Positions 8,736-16,071 of a stretch of 64,000 bases of DNA are shown here, in pieces (position 1 is the stretch's first letter; every line of letters starts with the position of its first letter). A program made the position numbers and the translations under genes. Where the stretch lies: contig NZ_QAJK01000045.1 in assembly GCF_003852515.1 (NCBI RefSeq), forward strand, positions 1 through 64,000. The letters run 5' to 3'. The notes under the pieces are model-generated. The model was given only the letters and a program-made list of their open reading frames with translations. It did no database searches and had not been told where the DNA came from. Source of the stretch: Variovorax sp. KBW07. Lineage in GTDB: Bacteria; Pseudomonadota; Gammaproteobacteria; Burkholderiales; Burkholderiaceae_C.

Positions 8736-10088
8736 ATGACGCGCCTCGCCTCCCTTTCTTTCATCGCCCTGGCCACCGCGCTCGCTTGCGGCAGCGTGGC
8801 GGCCCAGACCGCTTTTCCGTCCACGCTCGCCGGCCACGCCGTGCTGCCCGCGCAAAGCTTCGTGGCCGCGCCGAAGGACGCGCCGGCCGACCTGCAGGTC
8901 AGCGGCAAGTTCACCTCAGGCAAGCGCGTCGAGGCGCTGGGCACCGTCGAAGGCCTGTCGGCCGGCCGCGGCACGGGCGTGTCGGTGCCCTTCAAGGGCC
9001 AGCCGCTGCAGGGCCATTCGGGCATCAAGAAGATGGACGACGGCACGTTCTGGATCCTCACCGACAACGGTGCGGGCGCCAAGGCCAACTCGCCCGACTT
9101 CATGCTCTACCTGAATCACTACAAGGTGGACTTCAAGAGCGGCAAGTTCAATCGCCTGAACACCATCTTCCTGCACGACCCCGACAAGAAGGTGCCGTTT
9201 CGCATCGTTCACGAAGGCACCAAGCAGCGCTACCTGACGGGCTCCGACTTCGACCCCGAGAGCTTCCAGTTCGCCGGCGGCGCGCTGTGGATCGGCGAAG
9301 AGTTCGGCCCCTTCCTGATCAAGGCCGACCTCAAGGGCAAGGTGCTTGCCGTGTTCGACACGCTGGTCGACGGCAAGGCCGTGCGCTCGCCCGACCATCC
9401 GGCCGTGACCACGCCGGGCGCACCCGGCGGCGCGGTCGACTTCCAGATCAAGCGTTCGAAGGGCTTCGAAGGCATGGCCTCGTCGAAGGACGGCAGCAAG
9501 CTCTATGCCTTGCTCGAAGGCCCGGTGTGGAACGCCGAGGCGAAGGACTATGAAAAGGTCGAAGGCAAGGAAGCGCTGCGCGTCCTGGAATTCGACGTGG
9601 CCACCGAGAAGTGGACGGGCCGTCACTGGAAGTACTTGCTGGAAGCCAACGGCAACGCCATCGGCGACTTCAACATGATTGACGGCACCACCGGCCTGAT
9701 CATCGAACGCGACAACGGTGAAGGCACGTCCGACAAGGCCTGCCCCGAAGGCCAGAAGCGCACGGACTGCTTCCACGACATCGCCAAGTTCAAGCGCGTC
9801 TACAAGGTCGAGCTGAACGATGCGAACGTGGGCGGTGCGGTGCGCAAGATCGGCTACATCGACCTGCTGAACATCGCCGATCCGAACAAGCTCGCGCGCA
9901 AGCCGCTGAACGACGGCGTGCTCAAGTTCCCGTTCTTCACGATCGAGAACGTCGACGTGGTCGATGCCACGCACATCGTGGTCGGCAACGACAACAACCT
10001 GCCTTTCTCGAGCAGCCGCGAGCCGAACAAGGCGGACGACAACGAACTGGTGCTGCTCGAAGCCGGCGCGCTGCTGCAGGCGAAGTAA
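8736..10088 (+). CDS. Secreted esterase-like activity of phytase family protein
   Basis: The chosen ATG gives 450 residues beginning with a clean signal peptide (MTRLASLSF to an Ala-Ala-Gln cleavage region near residue 22), so the product is probably periplasmic or secreted. The body matches the esterase-like phytase domain (PF13449 type): GHSGIKKMDDGTFWILTDNG near residue 90, DFDPESF, IGEEFGP and GFEGMASS blocks typical of this six-bladed fold. The substrate is not certain; members are annotated as phytase-like or phosphoesterase-like. An upstream ATG at 8670 would add 22 basic residues before the signal peptide and is less likely. A strong terminator follows. Possible phosphate control is suggested by repeats at 8670-8687. 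Confidence 0.85.
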   Translation: MTRLASLSFIALATALACGSVAAQTAFPSTLAGHAVLPAQSFVAAPKDAPADLQVSGKFTSGKRVEALGTVEGLSAGRGTGVSVPFKGQPLQGHSGIKKMDDGTFWILTDNGAGAKANSPDFMLYLNHYKVDFKSGKFNRLNTIFLHDPDKKVPFRIVHEGTKQRYLTGSDFDPESFQFAGGALWIGEEFGPFLIKADLKGKVLAVFDTLVDGKAVRSPDHPAVTTPGAPGGAVDFQIKRSKGFEGMASSKDGSKLYALLEGPVWNAEAKDYEKVEGKEALRVLEFDVATEKWTGRHWKYLLEANGNAIGDFNMIDGTTGLIIERDNGEGTSDKACPEGQKRTDCFHDIAKFKRVYKVELNDANVGGAVRKIGYIDLLNIADPNKLARKPLNDGVLKFPFFTIENVDVVDATHIVVGNDNNLPFSSSREPNKADDNELVLLEAGALLQAK

Positions 10089-10109
10089 GAGGCAAAGCGC
10101 TCAAGAAAG

Positions 10110-10138
10110 CCGGGCCCGCATGGGCCCGGTTTTTTTTT
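10110..10138 (+). terminator. Rho-independent terminator
   Basis: An 8-bp perfect stem (CCGGGCCC / GGGCCCGG) with a GCAT loop is followed by nine T residues. It ends the phytase-like transcript, 22 bases past its stop codon. Confidence 0.9.
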
Positions 10139-10140
10139 GC

Positions 10141-10287
10141 TCAGAACGCGACGTCCGCGACGATGCGCGCCACCTGCCGTTCGACCAGGTGGTGCTCCGC
10201 CGCCAGCGCGCGCACCGACTTGCCGCAGATCTGCTCGCCCTGCAGGTGCAGCGCCGGCACGCATCTGCGCACGCGGCGTTCCGGCAC
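10141..10287 (-). CDS. Possible small ORF of unknown function
   Basis: A minus-strand frame of 48 codons from a GTG start ends two bases from the T-run of the terminator at 10110-10138, which could be a natural end for a gene on this strand. The predicted peptide contains an ICGKSVRAL stretch that faintly recalls the cysteine-containing end of Bfd-type ferredoxins, but the expected upstream cysteines are absent. I do not recognise the family. It may equally be noise. The remainder of the interval 10088-10400 holds the terminator and a Fur box and nothing else I can support. Confidence 0.2.
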   Translation of the reverse strand: MPERRVRRCVPALHLQGEQICGKSVRALAAEHHLVERQVARIVADVAF

Positions 10288-10356
10288 CGGCTCGGATCCT
10301 TCTTCATGCCAATCCCAACGTCGCCGGGGTGGTCGCCGAAAAAGATTGACTTCATC

Positions 10357-10379
10357 AAGATGAGTATCATTCTCATCTT
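10357..10379. promoter_or_regulatory. Fur box
   Basis: A 23-base palindrome with perfect 8-bp arms (AAGATGAG / CTCATCTT) around TATCATT matches the ATGAG-AT-ATTCTCAT form of Fur sites seen in beta- and gammaproteobacteria. It ends 21 bases before the DUF3649 start codon, placing the operon under iron repression. Confidence 0.8.
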
Positions 10380-10400
10380 CCCCGATCTTCTTCCCTTCCC

Positions 10401-10754
10401 ATGAATTCCCGAACGACCCTGCGCCGTCCGGCGCGCGTCGTGAGCGCCGGCGTTCGCTACCGCCTTGGCGTCGCTTCCCGCGCAATAGCCGCCATCGCCG
10501 GCGGCTACGGCGTCGCGGCGCTGTCCGCCGCCGTGCTCGCGCTGTGCCTGCCCGCCGCCTTCGGCATGGCGCGCAGCGAAGCCGCGATGACCGGCACGCT
10601 GACCTCGTTCATCGTCTTCGCTCTCGCCGTGATGTGGGTGTTTGCCGCGCGCACCGCGCTGCGCGCCTGGTCGGGCCTCGTCGTCCTGGCGCTGCCGCTC
10701 GGCCTGCTGCTGTGGCTGCTGCTCACCCGAGCCAGCCAGGGAGGTGGCGCGTGA
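10401..10754 (+). CDS. DUF3649 domain membrane protein
   Basis: A 117-residue protein with three predicted membrane helices (about 30-55, 65-85, 88-108) and a basic N-terminus. It is the first gene of a DUF3649/PepSY/DUF3325 trio that is widely associated with siderophore uptake loci in Burkholderiales and pseudomonads. Its exact activity is unknown; partner families suggest a role in handling ferric siderophores at the inner membrane. Its TGA overlaps the GTG of the next gene (GTGA), so translation is probably coupled. A Fur box lies immediately upstream. Confidence 0.85.
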   Translation: MNSRTTLRRPARVVSAGVRYRLGVASRAIAAIAGGYGVAALSAAVLALCLPAAFGMARSEAAMTGTLTSFIVFALAVMWVFAARTALRAWSGLVVLALPLGLLLWLLLTRASQGGGA

Positions 10755-12424
10755 AGGAAGGTTTCCGCCAGTCGATGGCGTGGCTGCACACCTGGTCGGG
10801 CCTGCTGGTCGGCTGGGTGCTCTTCCTGGTGTTCGCGGCCGGCACGGCCTCGTACTTCAAGGACGAGATCACGTTCTGGATGAAGCCCGAGCTGCACGCA
10901 ATCGCGCAGACGCAGACGCAGGCGCAGGCACCCCAGGCGAAGACGGCCGAAGGCGCGGTGGCGTTCCTGCAGCAGCGCGGCGCCGATGCCCCGCGCTGGT
11001 TCATCACGCTGCCGACGGAGCGCGAACCATCGACCAGCGTGTTGTGGCTCAAGCCGCCTCCGCCGCCGGGCTCCGCGCCGGTCGAGCGGCGCCGCCGCTT
11101 CGACCGCGCCATGCTCGACCCGGCCACGGGCCAGGCCATGAGCGCGGCGCGCGACACGCGCGGCGGCGAATTTTTCTACCGCCTGCATTTCGACCTGCAC
11201 TACATGCCCGCGATCTGGGCGCGCTGGATCGTGGGCTTCTGCGCGATGTTCATGTTGGTGGCGATCTTCAGTGGCATCGTCACGCACAAGCGCATCTTCA
11301 AGGACTTCTTCACCTTTCGTCCGAAGAAGGGCCAGCGCTCGTGGCTTGACGCGCACAACGTCACCGCGGTGCTGGCGCTGCCCTATCACCTGATGATCAC
11401 GTACACCGGCCTGGTCACGCTGATGTTCATGTACATGCCGTGGGGCCCGCAGGTGGCTTACAAGGACCGTGGCGGCGAGCAGGCGTTCTTCTCCGAAGCC
11501 TTCCCCGGCGGCGGGCGCGACCAGTTCAAGGCCTCGGGCAACAAGGTGCCACTCGCGCCCATCGCGCCGATGGTGGCGCAGGCCTCGGCGCACTGGGGCG
11601 GCGCGGCCGTCGGCCGCATTACCGTGCACCTGCCGAACGACGCCAATTCCGTGGTGTCGATCGCGCGCGCCGAAGGGCCGCAGCTGTCGCACGAGCAGCC
11701 GTCGATGCAGTTCAACGGCGCCACCGGCGCGCTGATCGGCGCGTTCGGCGAGGCGGCCAAGCCGGTCGCGGAAACGCGCGGCGTGCTCTACGGGCTGCAC
11801 ATCGGGCGCTTTGCCGATCCGCTGCTGCGCGCGCTGTTCTTCCTGTCGGGCATCGCGGGCTGCCTGATGGTGGCGACGGGGCTGCTGCTGTGGGCCGTGA
11901 AGGAGCGCCAGAAATTCGCCAAGGCACTCAAGCAGGGCGGCCGCATCGGCTTCGGGCTGCGGCTGGTCGACGGGCTGAACGTCGGCGCCGTGGCCGGCCT
12001 GCCGGTGGCGATGGCCGCATTCTTCTGGGCCAACCGCCTGCTGCCGCTCGACGTGGCCGAGCGCGGCGCGGCCGAGATCCGCTGGTTCTTCATCGTCTGG
12101 GGCGCGGCGGCGGTGCTGGGCCTGCTGCGGCCGACGCTGCGCATGTGGCAGGCGCAACTGGGGCTCGGTGCCTTGCTGTTCGTGCTGCTGCCGGTGCTCA
12201 ATGCGTTCACCGGCCCCGCGCCGTTGACGGTGAGCCTGCGCTCGGGCCCGAGCGCGGTGGCGGGCTTCGACCTGGTGGTGATGGCGCTGGGGCTCGGACT
12301 GGCGGGCGCGGTCTGGCTGGTGGAACGCAAGCGCCGCAAGACGGCCGCCGCACAGGAGGCTGCGAAGAAGAAATTGCAACAGCCGCCGCCATCGGGCCTC
12401 GCTGCCTCGGGCCAGGGCTCGTGA
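10751..12424 (+). CDS. PepSY-associated TM domain protein, putative ferric reductase
   Basis: The GTG start, four bases inside the preceding gene, gives 557 residues starting VKEGFRQSMAWLHTWSG, a typical PepSY_TM opening with a conserved His in the first helix. Further helices occur near residues 155-175, 200-240 and several in the C-terminal third, with large periplasmic PepSY loops between. A conserved DAHN...LPYH block (about 198-215) carries likely haem or metal ligand histidines. Family members such as FoxB-like proteins are thought to reduce ferric siderophores at the inner membrane; the substrate here is not shown. A Gln/Thr/Ala-rich stretch near residue 55 is encoded by short CAGACG/CAGGCG repeats. 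Confidence 0.85.
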   Translation: MKEGFRQSMAWLHTWSGLLVGWVLFLVFAAGTASYFKDEITFWMKPELHAIAQTQTQAQAPQAKTAEGAVAFLQQRGADAPRWFITLPTEREPSTSVLWLKPPPPPGSAPVERRRRFDRAMLDPATGQAMSAARDTRGGEFFYRLHFDLHYMPAIWARWIVGFCAMFMLVAIFSGIVTHKRIFKDFFTFRPKKGQRSWLDAHNVTAVLALPYHLMITYTGLVTLMFMYMPWGPQVAYKDRGGEQAFFSEAFPGGGRDQFKASGNKVPLAPIAPMVAQASAHWGGAAVGRITVHLPNDANSVVSIARAEGPQLSHEQPSMQFNGATGALIGAFGEAAKPVAETRGVLYGLHIGRFADPLLRALFFLSGIAGCLMVATGLLLWAVKERQKFAKALKQGGRIGFGLRLVDGLNVGAVAGLPVAMAAFFWANRLLPLDVAERGAAEIRWFFIVWGAAAVLGLLRPTLRMWQAQLGLGALLFVLLPVLNAFTGPAPLTVSLRSGPSAVAGFDLVVMALGLGLAGAVWLVERKRRKTAAAQEAAKKKLQQPPPSGLAASGQGS

Positions 12425-12434
12425 GGTCGCGACG

Positions 12435-12797
12435 ATGAGCTCGCTGCTTCTTGCACTGGTGTTCGCCGCGTCGTTCGCCGGCTTCTGCGCGCTGAGTCTT
12501 GCGATGGACCGTCACAGCGAAGACGTCTTCGGGCGCGGCAGCTCGCCGGGCGCATGGCGCCGCTGGCTGCAGCTGGGCGGCACCGCGCTGCTGTGCCTGT
12601 CGCTGGGCGCCAGCCTGCGGGCCACCGGCACGAGCATCGGCTGGGTGCTCTGGCTGGGCGCGCTCACGGCGGCGGCCGTGGCCACCGTCGGGCTGCTGAG
12701 CTATGCGCCGCGCCGCTTTCACTGGATCGGGTCCGCGGCGGCGGCCCTTGCGCTGTTCGGCTTCCTGCTCTACCTGTTGCTTGCCGCGCTGCATTGA
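12435..12797 (+). CDS. DUF3325 domain membrane protein
   Basis: A 120-residue hydrophobic protein with about four membrane spans, starting ten bases after the PepSY gene ends. It matches the third member of the DUF3649/PepSY/DUF3325 iron-responsive operon. It has no known catalytic motif; it may be a small subunit or assembly factor for the PepSY protein. The iron-linked role is inferred from the Fur box and the conserved gene order. No siderophore receptor gene is adjacent in this window. Confidence 0.85.
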   Translation: MSSLLLALVFAASFAGFCALSLAMDRHSEDVFGRGSSPGAWRRWLQLGGTALLCLSLGASLRATGTSIGWVLWLGALTAAAVATVGLLSYAPRRFHWIGSAAAALALFGFLLYLLLAALH

Positions 12798-12911
12798 TCA
12801 CGCGATGCGATGCATCACGTGACGGCAACGCGCAGCGCCTGCCCGTTCATCGCACCTTCCACTGCGGCCACATGGCGCCGCTTCCGCCGATCACCACGAC
12901 CTTCAACCGCC

Positions 12912-13979
12912 TCATGCTGGCCGCCGTACCGTGCTGCCGCCCGACAGCACGCCCTGCGTCGTCGGCAGCGCCATGAAGTCGTGCGGAAAACCCAGCGCAA
13001 TGGCACTGACCGCATCGAGGCGCCGCAGCGCGTCGCCGTCGAGCACCACGTCGAGTGCGCCCAGGTTGTCTTCGAACTGCGCGAAGGTGCGCGCGCCGAT
13101 GATCGGCATCACCGTCGGCGCCGTGCGATGCAGCAGCCACGCCAGCGCGATCTGCGCGGGCGAACGGCCTTGCTCCCTGGCGATCTGCGCCACCACCTCC
13201 GCGATGTCGAGCGAGCGCGGCTGCAGCGCGCCATTGCCGGCCGCCACGTCCTTGCGCGTGCCCGTCACGCCCGCTTCGGTGCTCTGCGTATGGCCGAGGT
13301 CGGCGCGCGTGTACTTGCCCGTCAGCACGCCGCTGCCCAGCGGCGACCACGCCATCACGCCCAGCCCGAGCTCGTGCGCCATCGGCAGCAGCTCGCGCTC
13401 CACCGTGCGCTCGATCAGGCTGTGCTCGATCTGCAGCGCCACCAGCGGGGCCCACCCGCGCAGGTCGGCCAGCGTCTGCATGCGCGCCACCTGCCAGGCC
13501 GGCGTGTCGGAGATGCCCGCGTACAGCACCTTGCCCGAGCGCACGAGGTCGTCGAAGGCGCGCATCACTTCGTCGATGGGCGTCAGGTTGTCCCAGATGT
13601 GCAGGTACAGCAGGTCGATGTAGTCGGTGCCCAGGCGCTCCAGGCTGGCCTCGACCGAGCGGACCATGTTGCGGCGATGGTTGCCACCCGCGTTGGGGTT
13701 GCCCGGTTGCATGTTCAGCGAGTACTTGGTGGCCACGACGACCGACTCGCGCTTGCCGGCGATGAACTGGCCCAACAGCTTTTCGGAGCTGCCGTTGGTA
13801 TAGAAATTGGCGGTGTCGATGAAGTTGCCGCCGCGGTCCAGGTACGCGTCGAACATGCGGCGCGATTCGCCGGCGTCGGCACCCCAGCCCCATTCGGTGC
13901 CGAAGGTCATGGTGCCGAGCGACATCGGGCTGACGCGCAGGCCCGAGCGGCCCAGGGTGAGATAGTTGTCGAGCTTCAT
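12912..13979 (-). CDS. Aldo/keto reductase
   Basis: A 355-residue NADPH-dependent oxidoreductase of the AKR superfamily (TIM barrel). The catalytic tetrad is visible as Asp55, Tyr60, Lys85 and His127, in DTANFYTNG, VVATKYS and LLYLHIWD contexts. The C-terminal IGARTF motif fits cofactor binding. It probably reduces aldehydes or ketones in the cytoplasm; the substrate is not indicated. The ATG at 13979 is preceded by AGGACA. The frame stays open far upstream, but that extension runs antisense to the divergent LysR gene and is not coding. The adjacent LysR gene is its probable regulator. Confidence 0.92.
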   Translation of the reverse strand: MKLDNYLTLGRSGLRVSPMSLGTMTFGTEWGWGADAGESRRMFDAYLDRGGNFIDTANFYTNGSSEKLLGQFIAGKRESVVVATKYSLNMQPGNPNAGGNHRRNMVRSVEASLERLGTDYIDLLYLHIWDNLTPIDEVMRAFDDLVRSGKVLYAGISDTPAWQVARMQTLADLRGWAPLVALQIEHSLIERTVERELLPMAHELGLGVMAWSPLGSGVLTGKYTRADLGHTQSTEAGVTGTRKDVAAGNGALQPRSLDIAEVVAQIAREQGRSPAQIALAWLLHRTAPTVMPIIGARTFAQFEDNLGALDVVLDGDALRRLDAVSAIALGFPHDFMALPTTQGVLSGGSTVRRPA

Positions 13980-14079
13980 GGGGAATGTCCTTTCGAGGTG
14001 TGAGCGGTGCGGCTGCATCGCCGAGGCCTTGAAGGTAGTTGCGACATTGCTTTGGAAAAAGCCCACCATGACGAATGCT

Positions 14080-14100
14080 TTATGAAGCCTGTCTTCATAA
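14080..14100. promoter_or_regulatory. Perfect inverted repeat, LysR operator candidate
   Basis: TTATGAAG and CTTCATAA are exact reverse complements separated by CCTGT, an arrangement consistent with a LysR-type T-N11-A site. The repeat touches the ATG at 14100 and lies in the 120-base divergent gap between the aldo/keto reductase and LysR genes. Confidence 0.6.
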
Positions 14101-15092
14101 TGAACGCCATGCCACCCGAACTGCTCCCCGCCATTGCCGCCTTTGCACGGGTGGCGCACCACGCCAGCTTCACGCGCGCCGCGCAAGAACTGGGCGTGTC
14201 GCCATCGGCCCTGTCGCAGACCGTGCGAGCGCTCGAACAGCGCCTTGGCGTGCGGCTGCTCGACCGCACCACGCGGCGCGTCGGCGTGACAGAGCTGGGG
14301 CAGCAGTTCCTCGATGGCGCGCGGCCGGGGCTTGCAGCGCTGGCACAGGCGGTCGAAGGCATCGACGAGGCGCGAGACAAGCCCGCCGGCCTGCTGCGCC
14401 TGAATGTCTCGCGGGTCGCGGCCGAGCTGCTGCTCTTTCCGCACATGGGCGATTTCGCCGACACCTACCCGGACATCACGCTCGAGCTGGTCTGCGACAA
14501 CCGGCTGGTCGAACTGGTGGCGGGCGGCTTCGACGCCGGCATCCGCCTCGGCGAAAGTCTGGCGCAGGACGTGGTGGGTGTTCCGGTGGGCGGCCCGCTG
14601 CGCATGGTCACCTTTGCCTCGCCGCGTTATCTGAAGGGCCGCAAGGCACCGCGCACGCCGGAAGACCTGCGCGAGCACCGGTGCCTGAACTACCGCCTGA
14701 GCACGGGCGGCCTCTACCGCTGGGAATACGCGCAGGACGGGCGCGTGCTGGACATCGCGCTGTCGGGGCCGCTGATCAGCAACGACAGCGAGGTCTTGCT
14801 GGCGGCGGCCCGCGCGGGCGCCGGCATCACCTCGGCCTTCGAGGGCGCGGTGCGCGACGACTTCAAGAGCGGCCGCCTGGTGCCGCTGCTCGAGCCCTGG
14901 TGGCCGACCTTCCCGGGCTTCTACCTGTACCACCCGAGCCGTGCGCAGATGCCGCGCAAGCTGCGGGTGTTCATCGACTTCCTGCAGGCGCGGCATGCGC
15001 CGCCGCCGGTGTCGCAGCGGGCCGTCAGGCTCGCATCAGCGCCTCGATCTCGTCCGCCTTCACCGGCACGCCGCGTGAAAGCTGAGCAGTGA
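14100..15092 (+). CDS. LysR family transcriptional regulator
   Basis: A 330-residue regulator with an N-terminal winged helix-turn-helix (about 10-65; SFTRAAQELGVSPSALSQTV) and a periplasmic-binding-protein-like effector domain (about 95-300). The start is MNAMPPEL at 14100; an internal ATG at 14109 is equally plausible. It is transcribed away from the aldo/keto reductase and probably controls it. The last 25 or so codons are odd: they read through a 65-bp sequence that is antisense to the pepP 3' end and duplicated at 16007-16071. Only the final Ala-Glu-Gln comes from the inserted segment; before the insertion the protein would have ended at a TGA directly after the repeat. Confidence 0.9.
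   Translation: MNAMPPELLPAIAAFARVAHHASFTRAAQELGVSPSALSQTVRALEQRLGVRLLDRTTRRVGVTELGQQFLDGARPGLAALAQAVEGIDEARDKPAGLLRLNVSRVAAELLLFPHMGDFADTYPDITLELVCDNRLVELVAGGFDAGIRLGESLAQDVVGVPVGGPLRMVTFASPRYLKGRKAPRTPEDLREHRCLNYRLSTGGLYRWEYAQDGRVLDIALSGPLISNDSEVLLAAARAGAGITSAFEGAVRDDFKSGRLVPLLEPWWPTFPGFYLYHPSRAQMPRKLRVFIDFLQARHAPPPVSQRAVRLASAPRSRPPSPARRVKAEQ
15016..15080. repeat. 65-bp direct repeat, left copy
   Basis: Identical over 65 bases to 16007-16071, offset 991. This copy forms the end of the LysR reading frame and contains an orphan copy of the last 17 codons plus stop of pepP (antisense). Bases on both sides differ from the other copy. Confidence 0.97.
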
Positions 15093-15146
15093 AGGTGTCT
15101 CCTGCTGCGGTGCCGATCCCGCTCAGGCCTGTCACTTGCCAGCAGG

Positions 15147-15608
15147 CTAAGACCCAGACTTCTTGCCTGTCTTTGTGAACAGTTCGTTCAACAGTTCGTC
15201 CGCCATCTCATCCGGAGACTTTCTCGCCATCGAAGTACGACGAACCTCCCCTACCGAGATGAGTTTTCCCGATTTGGCGTCGCGAGCCTTGATGGTGAGC
15301 TTGAGCAGATACGGGGTTATGTCCCAACTCCATTGGTCGTCGTAGGTCAGGATCACATCCATCGGTTCGCTTGGCTTGGCCGCAGCCCCCACCACGACGG
15401 TATATCCCCTCGACTTCAACTGATCCGCGATGATGCGATCCACGTTGTAGCCATCGCCCTCCACCGTCTGCACATAGATCCTGCGCATTTCCGGAGGGAC
15501 TTTCTTGCTGGATGTCGTGAGATCCACGGCACACCCGGACAGCACGATCGACACGAGCGAAATCCATAGCCAGAACCAGCGCGACGTGATGCGTTGAAGG
15601 GGCGCCAC
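15147..15608 (-). CDS. Putative lipoprotein of unknown function (insert gene 2)
   Basis: A 153-residue protein with a signal peptide and lipobox (LSGC, Cys about 26), so it should be an outer- or inner-membrane-anchored lipoprotein. The mature part has an alternating pattern around RIYVQTVEGDGYNVDRII and DVILTYDDQWSWDI, ending in a Lys/Ser-rich tail. I do not recognise a functional family. The GTG start at 15608 overlaps the TAG of the upstream gene (TAGTG) and has GGAGG just before it, so the two genes are translationally coupled. An ATG at 15638 is in frame but lies inside the upstream gene and lacks that Shine-Dalgarno. Codon use is less GC-rich than in neighbouring genes. Confidence 0.75.
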   Translation of the reverse strand: MAPLQRITSRWFWLWISLVSIVLSGCAVDLTTSSKKVPPEMRRIYVQTVEGDGYNVDRIIADQLKSRGYTVVVGAAAKPSEPMDVILTYDDQWSWDITPYLLKLTIKARDAKSGKLISVGEVRRTSMARKSPDEMADELLNELFTKTGKKSGS

Positions 15609-15970
15609 TACTTGCCTCCCTCCAACTGAGCCTGGCATTCGTCGAGCATGTTCTTGCTTTGTGTAATGTGAAACGCAGATGCCACATACACGGTGACCAA
15701 TGTTCCGTGCGTTGACTCTTCCAAATCAAAAACTCGCAGGGTGATCGCGCCAGACCGAAGGGTGACTGAATCTTCCCTCGTCGTCACCTCATAGGAGGTC
15801 TCTTTCAGTTTTCCAGCCAGGCAAGCGGCCACCTTGGATTTGCTGGCGTCGATTTCCTTGATCTCGCGGGCCGGCATCTTGCGAAGCGTCTCCGCGGAGA
15901 TTGAACAACCAGCCAGCAGCACCAGCGCCGATATCGATGCAATCGCAGACTTTCCAAATACCCTCGTCAC
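15608..15970 (-). CDS. Putative lipoprotein of unknown function (insert gene 1)
   Basis: The GTG at 15970, preceded by AGGAG at the right spacing, gives 120 residues: a basic start, a hydrophobic signal (about 8-20), and a LLAGC lipobox with Cys near 22. The mature domain is about 98 residues with a mixed alpha/beta look (VAACLAGKLKETSYEV, HGTLVTVYVA). It is the first gene of a two-lipoprotein unit, directly coupled to the next. The short promoter region must lie between the gene and the right-hand 65-bp repeat, or within that repeat. Function unknown; low G+C supports transfer. Confidence 0.75.
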   Translation of the reverse strand: MTRVFGKSAIASISALVLLAGCSISAETLRKMPAREIKEIDASKSKVAACLAGKLKETSYEVTTREDSVTLRSGAITLRVFDLEESTHGTLVTVYVASAFHITQSKNMLDECQAQLEGGK

Positions 15971-16006
15971 GTCTTCTCCTATTTTCTTGTTGTCGGTAGC
16001 GCCCAA

Positions 16007-16071
16007 AGCGGGCCGTCAGGCTCGCATCAGCGCCTCGATCTCGTCCGCCTTCACCGGCACGCCGCGTGAAA
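16007..16071. repeat. 65-bp direct repeat, right copy
   Basis: Perfect copy of 15016-15080. This copy is continuous with pepP and supplies its last 17 codons and TGA stop (16016-16018). Directly after the repeat the plus strand reads TGA in the LysR frame, the probable ancestral LysR stop. Confidence 0.97.

Larger units (their letters stand above)
15081..16006. other. 926-bp insert between direct repeats, carrying two lipoprotein genes
   Basis: The segment between the 65-bp repeats is visibly lower in G+C than its neighbours: 29 of 60 bases in 15661-15720, against 42 of 60 in 14881-14940. It contains only two minus-strand lipoprotein genes and short flanks. No transposase or integrase is present. 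Removing it with one repeat copy restores a contiguous LysR-pepP convergent junction, so it appears to be a recent acquisition. Confidence 0.6.

Noticed and set aside
10905-10940. CAGACG/CAGGCG repeats in the PepSY gene
   Set aside because: Imperfect and only four units; noted in the gene entry but too weak to call a contingency repeat.
13980-14996. Upstream in-frame extension of the aldo/keto reductase
   Set aside because: It is antisense to the LysR gene, and an ATG with Shine-Dalgarno and normal N-terminus is found at 13979.
15016-16071. 65-bp repeat as the target-site duplication of a classical transposon
   Set aside because: No transposase or terminal inverted repeats, and the duplication is far too long for known transposition.
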